Positions 6,054 through 12,160 of a stretch of 12,160 nucleotides of DNA are shown here, piece by piece. How positions within the stretch are numbered: position 1 is the stretch's first letter; each line of letters begins with the position of its first letter. The DNA lies in the NCBI GenBank assembly GCA_002437575.1, contig DJQK01000069.1:1-12160 (forward strand), written 5' to 3'. A program made the position numbers and the translations under genes. The notes under the pieces are model-generated. The model did not search any database. It was given only the letters and a program-made list of their open reading frames with translations, and was not told the DNA's origin. Origin of the DNA: Clostridiales bacterium UBA6388 (GTDB lineage Bacteria > Bacillota > Clostridia > Oscillospirales > Oscillospiraceae).

Positions 6054-8696
6054 ATGAAACAGGCAAAAAGAGTCCTGAGCGTCCTTTTGTGTCTGGTGCT
6101 GCTGCTCGGCGTTCTGCCGGTTTCGGCGCTGGCGGAGGACGCAGGGACTTCTGTCGGGGTAAAAACTCTTTCGGAGCTTCAGACGGCATTGAATAACGCC
6201 GCTGACGCAAACTCGGGCAATACCACGATCAACCTGACGGCTGACATCACCCTCAAGGAAGATGATACGTGGACGCCCGTGTATGTGGACGGCTACAACG
6301 GCGCGGGCGTTGTCACCCTGAATGCCAACGGTCACACCATCACCGGCCTGGACGCGCCGCTGTTCAAGGGCGGCTTTGGCGGCAAGTCCGGCATTGTGAT
6401 CAAAGGCCTGACGCTGAAAGGCGCTAACATCACTGTCGCTGAGTCTTATAAAAATGCACAAAATAAATCAGTATACAACGGCGCAGGTGCATTCATTCAG
6501 TACGTCGAGGCAGTCGATCCTATTTGGCTGGAGAATTGCCACCTTGTTGATTCCGAAATCAATGGCGGTCACTGGGCAGGCGGCCTGATCGGCTATACAG
6601 CGGGTTATAATGGAAATGACGGACCGAGAAAGACCAATGTGACGCTCAAGAACTGCTCTGTGGAGAACAGTGCGATCACCTCGCCGGGCTCTGTCGGCGG
6701 TCTGATCGGTCACGCCGGTGGGAATCCCGCCACCTACACCACCATCACCAACTGCACGGTGGAGAAGTGCAAACTGACTTCTTCCAACGTCGGAGATTGG
6801 CGCGTCGGCGATGTGGTCGGCACGGCAAATAGCGGTCAGGTCACGGTCGACCAGGCTACTGTTGATCACACGAAGGGCAATACGCGGACACAGGTCGACG
6901 CAACCACTGGCTCGGCTATCGAAAACGGTCTTGTTGGCCGCGCCGTTCTTAACAATACCGGCCTTCTGATCGTTGCCGGCCGCGTCCATGTCGGAGTCGA
7001 ACTGAATGCTACGACGGTCGCTATCGTCAGAACCGCGCAGGGCAAGATGACGACGTATGACTCCCTTGACGGTGCTGTTACTGCCGCAAAGAGCGGCGAT
7101 ACCGTCGTGCTGGTGAAGGACGTGACGTTGGACAGCGGCATCGCCATCGACAAGAGCAACATCACCATCAACGGCAACGGCAAGAAGATCACTGCAGGAG
7201 ATGCTAATACGGATCACCTGTTCGATGTCAACGGCAATAATTTGACGAATGTCACGATCAAGAACTGCGTGTTTGATATCCCGGAAAACACGCAGGCATG
7301 GGTCGCGATCTATGTGCAGAAAACTGTCGATGGTCTGACGATCGAAGGCAATACCTTCGATATCAAGAAGAGCAACCTCCAGTGCATCGGCTTCGCCTAT
7401 ACGAATGACCGTCTGACCAAGAACATCACCATCACCGGCAACACGGTGAACGATTCCCATACCGATAACGGCAGCGCCTATTTCGTCCTCGGCGGTGTTG
7501 ATAAAAGCGGTGCAGTCGGCGGCGCTGATGGCTACAGCATTGTAGACCTGAAGATCACCAATAACAAACTGACGAGCGTTGCTTCGTTCTACGGCACGTG
7601 GCTCACGAATGTAAAGGGCCTCACCGTGACCGGCAACACCTTCGACTGCGCTGTCGGCATCGGACTGAACACCAGCGATAACACGAGTGCAGTGCCGACG
7701 AAGGTCACGGAGATCCATAATAATACCGGCAGCACGAAGAATATGGTGTTCCTGTATGACGCGAAGCCTTTGACTGATGAACCGGTTTTCTTCTCTGATG
7801 TAGACGCCAGCAAGATCAGCCTGTTTGACAATGCTGCAAAGACCAACTTCGCCGTGATTGGCTTTGATGCGAACGGCGGCACGTGCAAGTATCTCTCTGC
7901 TGTGGCAAAGAAGAACACCACTATCACGCTTCCCACGCCCACCCGCAGCGGCTATACCTTCCATGGCTGGTATGACGGCAGCACCAAGGTGGACAGCGAT
8001 TCCTACGAGGCTACTAAAAATGTTACCCTGACCGCCTCCTGGAGCTTTGACCCTGCGGCCATCGGCGGCACGGTCGGGGGCGTCCTCCTCGCCGCAGGCT
8101 CCACAAACGCGCCCGCGCCCACGCTGGACGCTGACACGCACACGGCTTACGTCGAGGGCTACCCCGACGGCACGGTGAAGCCCAACGGCAAGATCACCAG
8201 AGCCGAGACCGCCGCGATCCTCTACCGGCTCATGACGCCGCAGAGCCGCAAGGCCTATCTCACGAACGACAGCAACTTCCATGACGTCGATTTCGCGGCA
8301 TGGTACAACACCTATGTCGCCACGCTGAACGCCGCCGGCGTCATCACCGACAGCGAAAACGGCTACTTCCGTCCGAACGACGCGATCACCCGCGCCGAGC
8401 TTGCCGCGATGCTTGCGCAGTTTGCCAAGACGAGGGGCGGCGCGTACACCTTCACGGACGTGACCGTCGAGCACTGGGCGGCCAACGCCATCCGGATCTG
8501 CGCGAACCTCGGCTGGATCAACGGCTATCCCGACGGCACGTTCCGTCCCGACGCGACGATCACCCGCGCCGAGCTGATGGCGATGCTCAACCGCGCCACC
8601 GGCCGCACCCCGAGGGAGGGCACGCGGACCTGGCGCGACAACGCCGACAAGAGCGCGTGGTATTATCTCGACGTGCAGACGGCGACCAACGACTGA
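6054..8696 (+). CDS. SLH-domain surface protein with beta-helix and InlB B-like repeat
   Basis: This encodes an 880-aa secreted protein. The signal peptide spans 1-27 (KQAKR, Leu-rich core, ALA cleavage). A long region (about 40-560) is built of short rungs such as ITNNKL, VTGNTF, IEGNTF and TLKNCSVENS, typical of right-handed parallel beta-helix (pectate-lyase-like) folds. One InlB B / Listeria-Bacteroides repeat follows (about 600-664, with PTPTRSGYTFHGWYDG). Then come three SLH modules: about 697-735 (GYPDGTVKPNGKITRAE), 740-795 (YFRPNDAITRAE) and 799-850 (GYPDGTFRPDATITRAE). A short tail ends in SAWYYLDVQTATND. SLH modules bind secondary wall polymer, so the protein is expected on the cell surface by non-covalent attachment, unlike the NPKTG protein. 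No catalytic motif is evident; adhesion or glycan binding is inference. Expression is probably governed by the inverted-repeat element directly upstream, since a terminator precedes it. The tail after SLH3 is short compared with many clostridial SLH proteins, but there is no clear frameshift. Confidence 0.9.
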   Translation: MKQAKRVLSVLLCLVLLLGVLPVSALAEDAGTSVGVKTLSELQTALNNAADANSGNTTINLTADITLKEDDTWTPVYVDGYNGAGVVTLNANGHTITGLDAPLFKGGFGGKSGIVIKGLTLKGANITVAESYKNAQNKSVYNGAGAFIQYVEAVDPIWLENCHLVDSEINGGHWAGGLIGYTAGYNGNDGPRKTNVTLKNCSVENSAITSPGSVGGLIGHAGGNPATYTTITNCTVEKCKLTSSNVGDWRVGDVVGTANSGQVTVDQATVDHTKGNTRTQVDATTGSAIENGLVGRAVLNNTGLLIVAGRVHVGVELNATTVAIVRTAQGKMTTYDSLDGAVTAAKSGDTVVLVKDVTLDSGIAIDKSNITINGNGKKITAGDANTDHLFDVNGNNLTNVTIKNCVFDIPENTQAWVAIYVQKTVDGLTIEGNTFDIKKSNLQCIGFAYTNDRLTKNITITGNTVNDSHTDNGSAYFVLGGVDKSGAVGGADGYSIVDLKITNNKLTSVASFYGTWLTNVKGLTVTGNTFDCAVGIGLNTSDNTSAVPTKVTEIHNNTGSTKNMVFLYDAKPLTDEPVFFSDVDASKISLFDNAAKTNFAVIGFDANGGTCKYLSAVAKKNTTITLPTPTRSGYTFHGWYDGSTKVDSDSYEATKNVTLTASWSFDPAAIGGTVGGVLLAAGSTNAPAPTLDADTHTAYVEGYPDGTVKPNGKITRAETAAILYRLMTPQSRKAYLTNDSNFHDVDFAAWYNTYVATLNAAGVITDSENGYFRPNDAITRAELAAMLAQFAKTRGGAYTFTDVTVEHWAANAIRICANLGWINGYPDGTFRPDATITRAELMAMLNRATGRTPREGTRTWRDNADKSAWYYLDVQTATND

Positions 8697-8732
8697 TCCG
8701 CAGCCGTCCCATCGGGCGCTGCACAGCATCAC

Positions 8733-8770
8733 AAAAGGAGCGTATGCCAAACGGCATACGCCCCTTTTTT
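8733..8770. terminator. Bidirectional terminator between the convergent SLH and pyrophosphatase genes
   Basis: A 9-bp perfect stem (8740-8748 with 8753-8761, loop AAAC) is extended by AAAAGG/CCTTTT across one mismatch. The plus strand continues into CCCCTTTTTT and the minus strand into CCTTTTG, so it can end the SLH transcript and the leftward pyrophosphatase transcript. Confidence 0.88.
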
Positions 8771-8777
8771 GCATTTT

Positions 8778-10391
8778 TTAGCCCCAAAGAGCCGAGAGCA
8801 TCGGGATGATCTGCTTTTTGCGCGAGACGACGCCGGGCAGGAAGCACGTGTGGTCCTTGAGCGGCGTATTAAAAGCGTGCAGGAAAATGTCCTCGTCGCC
8901 GAGATACAAAATCTGCGTGCCCTCGAGCAAAACGTCCGTCAGCATCAGGATCATCAGCGTGTAGCCGCGCTTCTGCATCGTCTTCTGCATGAGCGCGAGG
9001 AACTCGTCTTTTCGCTCCATCATGCGCTTGGAGTCGATGCAGGTGATCTGGCTGACGCCGAAATCGTGGTCTGCGATGTGGAAATCCTTAAAGTCGCCGA
9101 ACAGCAGCGACTCTGTCGACTTATTGTCCATCGAGGCCGAGAAGATCGCCTGCCCGAGCTCGTCGAGCGAAACGTTCGCGATCCGCGCCATGCGCTCTGC
9201 CATACGGTGGTCGCGCGGCGTGGACGTCGGGGATTTGAACATGACGGTGTCAGCAACGATGGCCGCCGCGATCAGGCCCGCGAGCCGGTCAGACGGAAGA
9301 AGGCCGCGCTCCTGATACATGGACGCGATGATCGTCGCGGTCGAGCCGACGGGCTCATTGCGGAAGTAAATGGGCGCACCGGTCTGAATGTCCGCAAGGC
9401 GGTGATGGTCGATAATTTCGAGAATTTCCGCCTGCTCCAGACCCGGCACAGACTGCGACATTTCGTTGTGGTCGACCAGCACGACGCGCTTGCGCCGCGG
9501 CTTTAAGAGGTGGTAGCGCGAGAGCGTGCCCACGACCTTGTCGTTTTCGTCCAGGATCGGATAGCTTCTGTGGCGGCTTTCGAGCATGACTTCTTTGACA
9601 TCGTCGACAAAATCGGTCAGGTGGAACGCGTCGAGCTCCTCGGTCCGGCAAATGCGCCCGGCTTCGATGGCGTGGTAGATCATCCGCGCGGCCTTGAACG
9701 CGTCAAACGGCGTTGCGATGATGCACGTCGCAGTCGGCGCTTCGCGCAGCTCCGGCGGCAGCTCCGCCTGACACACGATCAGGCAGCACACCTGCATTTC
9801 AATTGCCCGCCGCGCCATATCCGGCTGGTCGCCGCAGATGACGATGGAATTTTTGCCGGAGAAGAGCAGGTTTTCGTTCTGCTGCGGCAGCGCGATCGAC
9901 ACCTCGCCGCTCACGCGGTCGACAAGATAGCCGGCCTCGTTGATGATCTTGCCGTCCAGCACGTTCAGCAGATTGAAGATCGGCAGATTGTCTGCATACG
10001 TCGTGGCGATCGTCTGCATATCGTATTCGGCGATCTCCGACGGCGAGAGCATTCCGTAGAGCGTGCCGTCGTCGTTCGTGACCGGGATGGCCGGGATGCT
10101 GCGGTCAGACTGCAAGGCCTTCCAGGCTCTGCTGATCGTCACCGCGCGGGACAGGGCCGGCGGCGTGTCGTAATCCAGATCCTGCACCTGCGTGCGCATG
10201 GTCTGGATGCGAATGGGCGGCTGAAAACCGAAGCGGTCCAGCACCAGCTGCGTCTCGTCTGAAATGTGGCCGAGTCTGGCCGCGACGTATTCGCGGTTTC
10301 CCAGCGCGTTCTGAAGCGCCGCATAGGCCATCGCCGAGACGATGGAGTCGGTGTCGGGGTTGCGGTGGCCGGTGACATAGATGGGGTCCAT
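8778..10391 (-). CDS. ppaC: Manganese-dependent inorganic pyrophosphatase, family II, with CBS and DRTGG domains
   Basis: The enzyme hydrolyses pyrophosphate to two phosphates in the cytosol and pulls biosynthetic reactions forward. The 537-aa protein has the regulatory-insert architecture. The DHH domain starts with GHRNPDTD (metal ligands His9, Asp13, Asp15). It is interrupted by CBS1 (about 60-125), a DRTGG-type region (about 135-245) and CBS2 (about 250-298), and resumes with VDHNE (306-310) and IIDHH (326-330). The C-terminal DHHA2 domain (about 400-537) has the SRKKQ substrate-binding motif at 523-527. In characterised clostridial homologues the CBS pair binds adenine nucleotides: AMP and ADP inhibit, while ATP or diadenosine polyphosphates activate. 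The start is supported by AAGGAGGA 6 bases upstream, which lies inside the last codons of the preceding gene. Only 2 bases separate the two genes, so translational coupling is likely. All expected catalytic residues are present. Confidence 0.95.
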   Translation of the reverse strand: MDPIYVTGHRNPDTDSIVSAMAYAALQNALGNREYVAARLGHISDETQLVLDRFGFQPPIRIQTMRTQVQDLDYDTPPALSRAVTISRAWKALQSDRSIPAIPVTNDDGTLYGMLSPSEIAEYDMQTIATTYADNLPIFNLLNVLDGKIINEAGYLVDRVSGEVSIALPQQNENLLFSGKNSIVICGDQPDMARRAIEMQVCCLIVCQAELPPELREAPTATCIIATPFDAFKAARMIYHAIEAGRICRTEELDAFHLTDFVDDVKEVMLESRHRSYPILDENDKVVGTLSRYHLLKPRRKRVVLVDHNEMSQSVPGLEQAEILEIIDHHRLADIQTGAPIYFRNEPVGSTATIIASMYQERGLLPSDRLAGLIAAAIVADTVMFKSPTSTPRDHRMAERMARIANVSLDELGQAIFSASMDNKSTESLLFGDFKDFHIADHDFGVSQITCIDSKRMMERKDEFLALMQKTMQKRGYTLMILMLTDVLLEGTQILYLGDEDIFLHAFNTPLKDHTCFLPGVVSRKKQIIPMLSALWG

Positions 10392-10393
10392 AG

Positions 10394-11170
10394 TCAGTCC
10401 TCCTTCTGTGTAAGCTCTGGGAATTCTACACCATTCATCTTCAAAATGAAGCGCACGGGATAATACCGGTCAAGATAATTCTGCGTGAACCACTCGAACG
10501 TTGCGTCAGGAAGATGCAAAAGCTCGGGTGCCTGCGTCCGGAACAGCAAAAACGTTTTTTCATCGCCCGACAAAAGCGCCGCGGCCAGCTCCTTCTGTCC
10601 CTCCTGCATGAGGCGCATCAAGCAGCCGTCCATAATGGCCGCGCAGGCCCGCTCGTCGGGTCCTGCAAACGCCTCCTTGTGCCCCAGCCAGAGCAGGAAC
10701 TCGTCCATATCCAGAAGCGTCCGCGCCGCCGCGTGCGAAAGCGTCTGGAATTCCTCCTTCGCCCCGCGCTTTAAGATGTCGATCAGATACGAAAGCAGGT
10801 TATCTTCCAGACAAACGCTGTCCAGAAACACCTCGTAGATATCGCGGGCCTCCGTTTTTACAGGCCCGGCGGGCGCTTCCGGTTCCGGTGCTTCCGGAGC
10901 AGACGCTTCTTCGCCCGCGTCCATCTGCGACAGCGCCGCCAGCATTTTAGATGGGTCAAAGCTCTGCAATTCCTCGTCCGGAATAACTTCCCCATCCTGC
11001 GCGGCGCAGCGCTTCACAAATTCCGGGATGCCGATTCTGGCGATCTGCTGCTGCAATTCGATGGCCTTTTCCATATCGCCGGTCTTCGTGAGCACAATGC
11101 CCTCCGGCGGCGTCCGCGTGCCTTCGCAGAGTTCGGCGATGTCGTTCAAATAGCGCTCCAGAAGAGTCAT
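10394..11170 (-). CDS. Uncharacterised 258-aa protein, first gene of the pyrophosphatase operon
   Basis: I do not recognise the family. The protein appears cytosolic (no signal or membrane segment) and mostly helical. An N-terminal helical part (1-85) is joined by an Ala/Pro/Glu-rich linker (about 88-102) to a larger helical C-terminal part (about 105-258) with several Leu- and Ala-rich segments and an aromatic patch (FEWFTQNYLDRYYPVRFIL, about 225-243). The start MTLLERY is chosen because AGGAGG lies 5 bases upstream. The upstream in-frame ATG (MQEAH) overlaps that ribosome site, and the longer open frame to 11743 crosses the promoter region. It ends 2 bases before ppaC and contains the ppaC ribosome site in its last codons. 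Tight coupling suggests a shared process, but no function can be assigned from sequence alone. Confidence 0.8.
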   Translation of the reverse strand: MTLLERYLNDIAELCEGTRTPPEGIVLTKTGDMEKAIELQQQIARIGIPEFVKRCAAQDGEVIPDEELQSFDPSKMLAALSQMDAGEEASAPEAPEPEAPAGPVKTEARDIYEVFLDSVCLEDNLLSYLIDILKRGAKEEFQTLSHAAARTLLDMDEFLLWLGHKEAFAGPDERACAAIMDGCLMRLMQEGQKELAAALLSGDEKTFLLFRTQAPELLHLPDATFEWFTQNYLDRYYPVRFILKMNGVEFPELTQKED

Positions 11171-11201
11171 ATGCGCCTCCTGCATGGTTTTTTCTTCCGT
11201 T

Positions 11202-11230
11202 AGTCTAACACGCAAAGCCCGGAATGTCAA
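11202..11230 (-). promoter_or_regulatory. Sigma-A promoter of the leftward ppaC operon
   Basis: On the minus strand a perfect TTGACA (11225-11230) is followed after 17 bases by TAGACT (11202-11207). The predicted start near 11195 leaves a leader of about 25 nt with the AGGAGG site. Confidence 0.75.
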
Positions 11231-11241
11231 AGAAAATCCAC

Positions 11242-11310
11242 CGTTTTCAACATGAAAACGTTCAATTTTTGCAAGCAAACAGCTTTCCAACCTGCAAAAA
11301 AGAACGTTTT
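11242..11310. promoter_or_regulatory. Overlapping inverted repeats in the divergent promoter region
   Basis: A perfect 8-bp inverted repeat (11242-11249 with 11253-11260, CGTTTTCA/TGAAAACG) lies 11 bases upstream of the leftward -35. A second, longer imperfect one pairs 11255-11273 with 11293-11310 (AAAACGTTC ... TTTTTGCA), with about one mismatch and one bulge. Their position between two divergent promoters suits operator sites for a regulator. The AT-rich stem without a following T-run makes a terminator unlikely. No regulator is identifiable. Confidence 0.45.
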
Positions 11311-11354
11311 TGTGGGATTTATTTGTTATCCGTTCCGGCGGCGCGAAGTTTTTC

Positions 11355-11382
11355 TTGACAGGCGCGAATTTTTGCATAAGAT
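11355..11382 (+). promoter_or_regulatory. Promoter of the HD-domain gene
   Basis: TTGACA (11355-11360) is followed by TAAGAT (11377-11382) after 16 bases. The predicted start near 11389 gives a leader of about 90 nt that includes the inverted repeat at 11387-11450. Confidence 0.6.
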
Positions 11383-11386
11383 AAAG

Positions 11387-11450
11387 GCAACACCGCACAA
11401 TTGCGTCTGCGCGCCTCGCCGAAGCTGTTTGCCGAATGATGCGGTGCTGC
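11387..11450 (+). repeat. Inverted repeat in the leader of the HD-domain gene
   Basis: GCAACACCGCA (11387-11397) and TGCGGTGCTGC (11440-11450) pair over 11 positions with one mismatch around a 42-base middle. On RNA this would form a long hairpin just ahead of the ribosome site. It may also be a small dispersed palindromic unit; only one copy lies in this window. Confidence 0.45.
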
Positions 11451-11479
11451 CTGAAAAAACCGGAAAGGCGGGATATAGA

Positions 11480-12052
11480 ATGGAACGAGCAAAAGCATGG
11501 GAACTCCTGCGCGAATACAACAAGGACCATTTTCATTTGCAGCACGCGCTGACGGTCGAGGCCGTGATGCGCTGGTTTGCAAACGATCTGGGCTATGGCG
11601 CGGAGGCTGATTACTGGGGCACGGTGGGACTGCTGCATGACATTGATTTTGAGCTCTACCCCGAGCAGCACTGCGTCAAGTGCGTCGAGCTGCTGCAAAA
11701 AGGCGGCGTAAGCGAGGACATGATCCACGCCGTCGTGTCGCACGGCTACGGCATCTGCGTGGACACCGCGCCCGAACGCGAGATGGAGAAGGTGCTCTTC
11801 GCGTGCGACGAGCTGACGGGCCTCATCTGGGCCGCGGCCCTCATGCGTCCGAGCCGGAGCACAAAGGACATGGAGCTCAAGTCCCTCAAGAAAAAGTACA
11901 AGGACAAAAAATTTGCCGCCGGCTGTTCGCGCGACGTCATCGCCAGAGGCGCCGAGCAGCTCGGCTGGGAGCTCGACACGCTCCTTTCCAAAACGCTTCA
12001 GGCCATGGCCGAGACTGAGGACACGATTCTCGCGGAGGTAGCCGCACTCTGA
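11480..12052 (+). CDS. HD-domain phosphohydrolase family protein
   Basis: This 190-aa cytosolic protein has an HD-type metal site in order: His22 (QHALTVE), His53-Asp54 (LLHDIDF), a conserved His/Asp-rich stretch (MIHAVVSHGYGIC, 81-93) and Asp110 (FACDELTGLI). HD proteins hydrolyse phosphate esters of nucleotides or other small molecules; the substrate of this subfamily is not known to me. The tail (about 129-160) is Lys-rich. The start is taken at 11480 because AAAGGCGGG precedes it and because residues upstream in the same frame run through the promoter and leader hairpin. It is divergent from the ppaC operon. No clear terminator is visible in the 108 bases that follow. Confidence 0.88.
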   Translation: MERAKAWELLREYNKDHFHLQHALTVEAVMRWFANDLGYGAEADYWGTVGLLHDIDFELYPEQHCVKCVELLQKGGVSEDMIHAVVSHGYGICVDTAPEREMEKVLFACDELTGLIWAAALMRPSRSTKDMELKSLKKKYKDKKFAAGCSRDVIARGAEQLGWELDTLLSKTLQAMAETEDTILAEVAAL

Positions 12053-12160
12053 GCGCAGAACCTACGCCGCCCCGAAGGTAACGTCATCAACTTAAGCCCA
12101 CTGCATCAAAGTGTCAAAAAGCAGGCGCGAATATTGGCGAAAATGCCTATTGACAAATAC
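12053..12160. other. 3' edge of the window, no complete gene
   Basis: The sequence ends in TTGACA (12150-12155), which could be the -35 of a rightward promoter whose -10 lies outside. No gene, terminator or full repeat can be supported in this stretch. Confidence 0.35.

Noticed and set aside
8640..8720. Possible frameshift truncating the SLH protein after ATND
   Set aside because: The tail is shorter than in many SLH proteins, but the other frames downstream do not continue a recognisable SLH tail and a terminator follows at once, so the stop appears genuine.
6468..8774. A 768-codon open frame on the minus strand
   Set aside because: It is antisense to the SLH protein and shows no ribosome site, domain or motif. 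It results from codon bias in the real gene.
11252..11479. An N-terminal extension of the HD protein from 11252
   Set aside because: It crosses the predicted promoter (11355-11382) and leader hairpin and has no ribosome site. The HD family sequence starts naturally at MERAKAWELL.
11171..11743. An N-terminal extension of the 258-aa protein up to 11743
   Set aside because: It would overlap the divergent promoters, the leader and the first part of the HD gene. A perfect AGGAGG supports the start at 11170, with a promoter just upstream.
12060..12160. Possible insertion-sequence end at the right edge (GTCATCAACTTAAG and following)
   Set aside because: The stretch felt reminiscent of sequence upstream of transposase genes, but there is no terminal repeat pair or coding sequence in the window to support it.

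Overview
The window looks like a chromosomal segment of a fairly GC-rich, gut-type clostridium (Bacillota, most likely Oscillospirales). The evidence is AGGAGG ribosome sites, sigma-A promoters, a sortase-type NPKTG surface protein, an S-layer-homology (SLH) surface protein, a PspC protein, a DUF1846 protein and a CBS/DRTGG manganese pyrophosphatase. I recognise no phage, plasmid, CRISPR, tRNA or rRNA. The lineage is inferred from gene content only.

Left part (1-2745): a palindromic dispersed repeat and a hairpin terminator sit at the edge. Then comes a leftward gene for a 650-aa secreted protein with InlB-type repeats and an NPKTG sorting signal (158-2110), with its own promoter and leader. 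A 635-bp gap follows. It holds two more copies of the palindromic repeat, a heptanucleotide tandem repeat and the rightward promoter of the next gene.

Middle part (2746-8770): three rightward genes are closely spaced: a DUF1846 protein of unknown biochemical role, a membrane-anchored family 3 glycoside hydrolase resembling NagZ, and a 64-aa PspC-domain membrane protein, closed by a strong terminator. Next is a 101-bp inverted-repeat element enclosing a good promoter that points backwards, and immediately after it an 880-aa beta-helix/InlB/SLH surface protein. This has the layout of a phase-variable (invertible) promoter captured in the OFF orientation. A bidirectional terminator follows.

Right part (8771-12160): a leftward two-gene operon encodes an uncharacterised 258-aa protein and, 2 bp downstream, the CBS-type Mn-dependent inorganic pyrophosphatase. 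It is divergently transcribed from a rightward 190-aa HD-domain phosphohydrolase. The divergent region holds recognisable promoters on both strands and several inverted repeats. The last 108 bp hold no complete gene.

Two observations stand out. One is the likely promoter inverton controlling the SLH protein. The other is an abrupt switch of synonymous codon use inside the DUF1846 gene at about 3480 (Arg CGG to CGC, Thr ACC to ACG). It suggests a recombination mosaic or an assembly join between two related genomes, so linkage of genes across that point should be treated with care.
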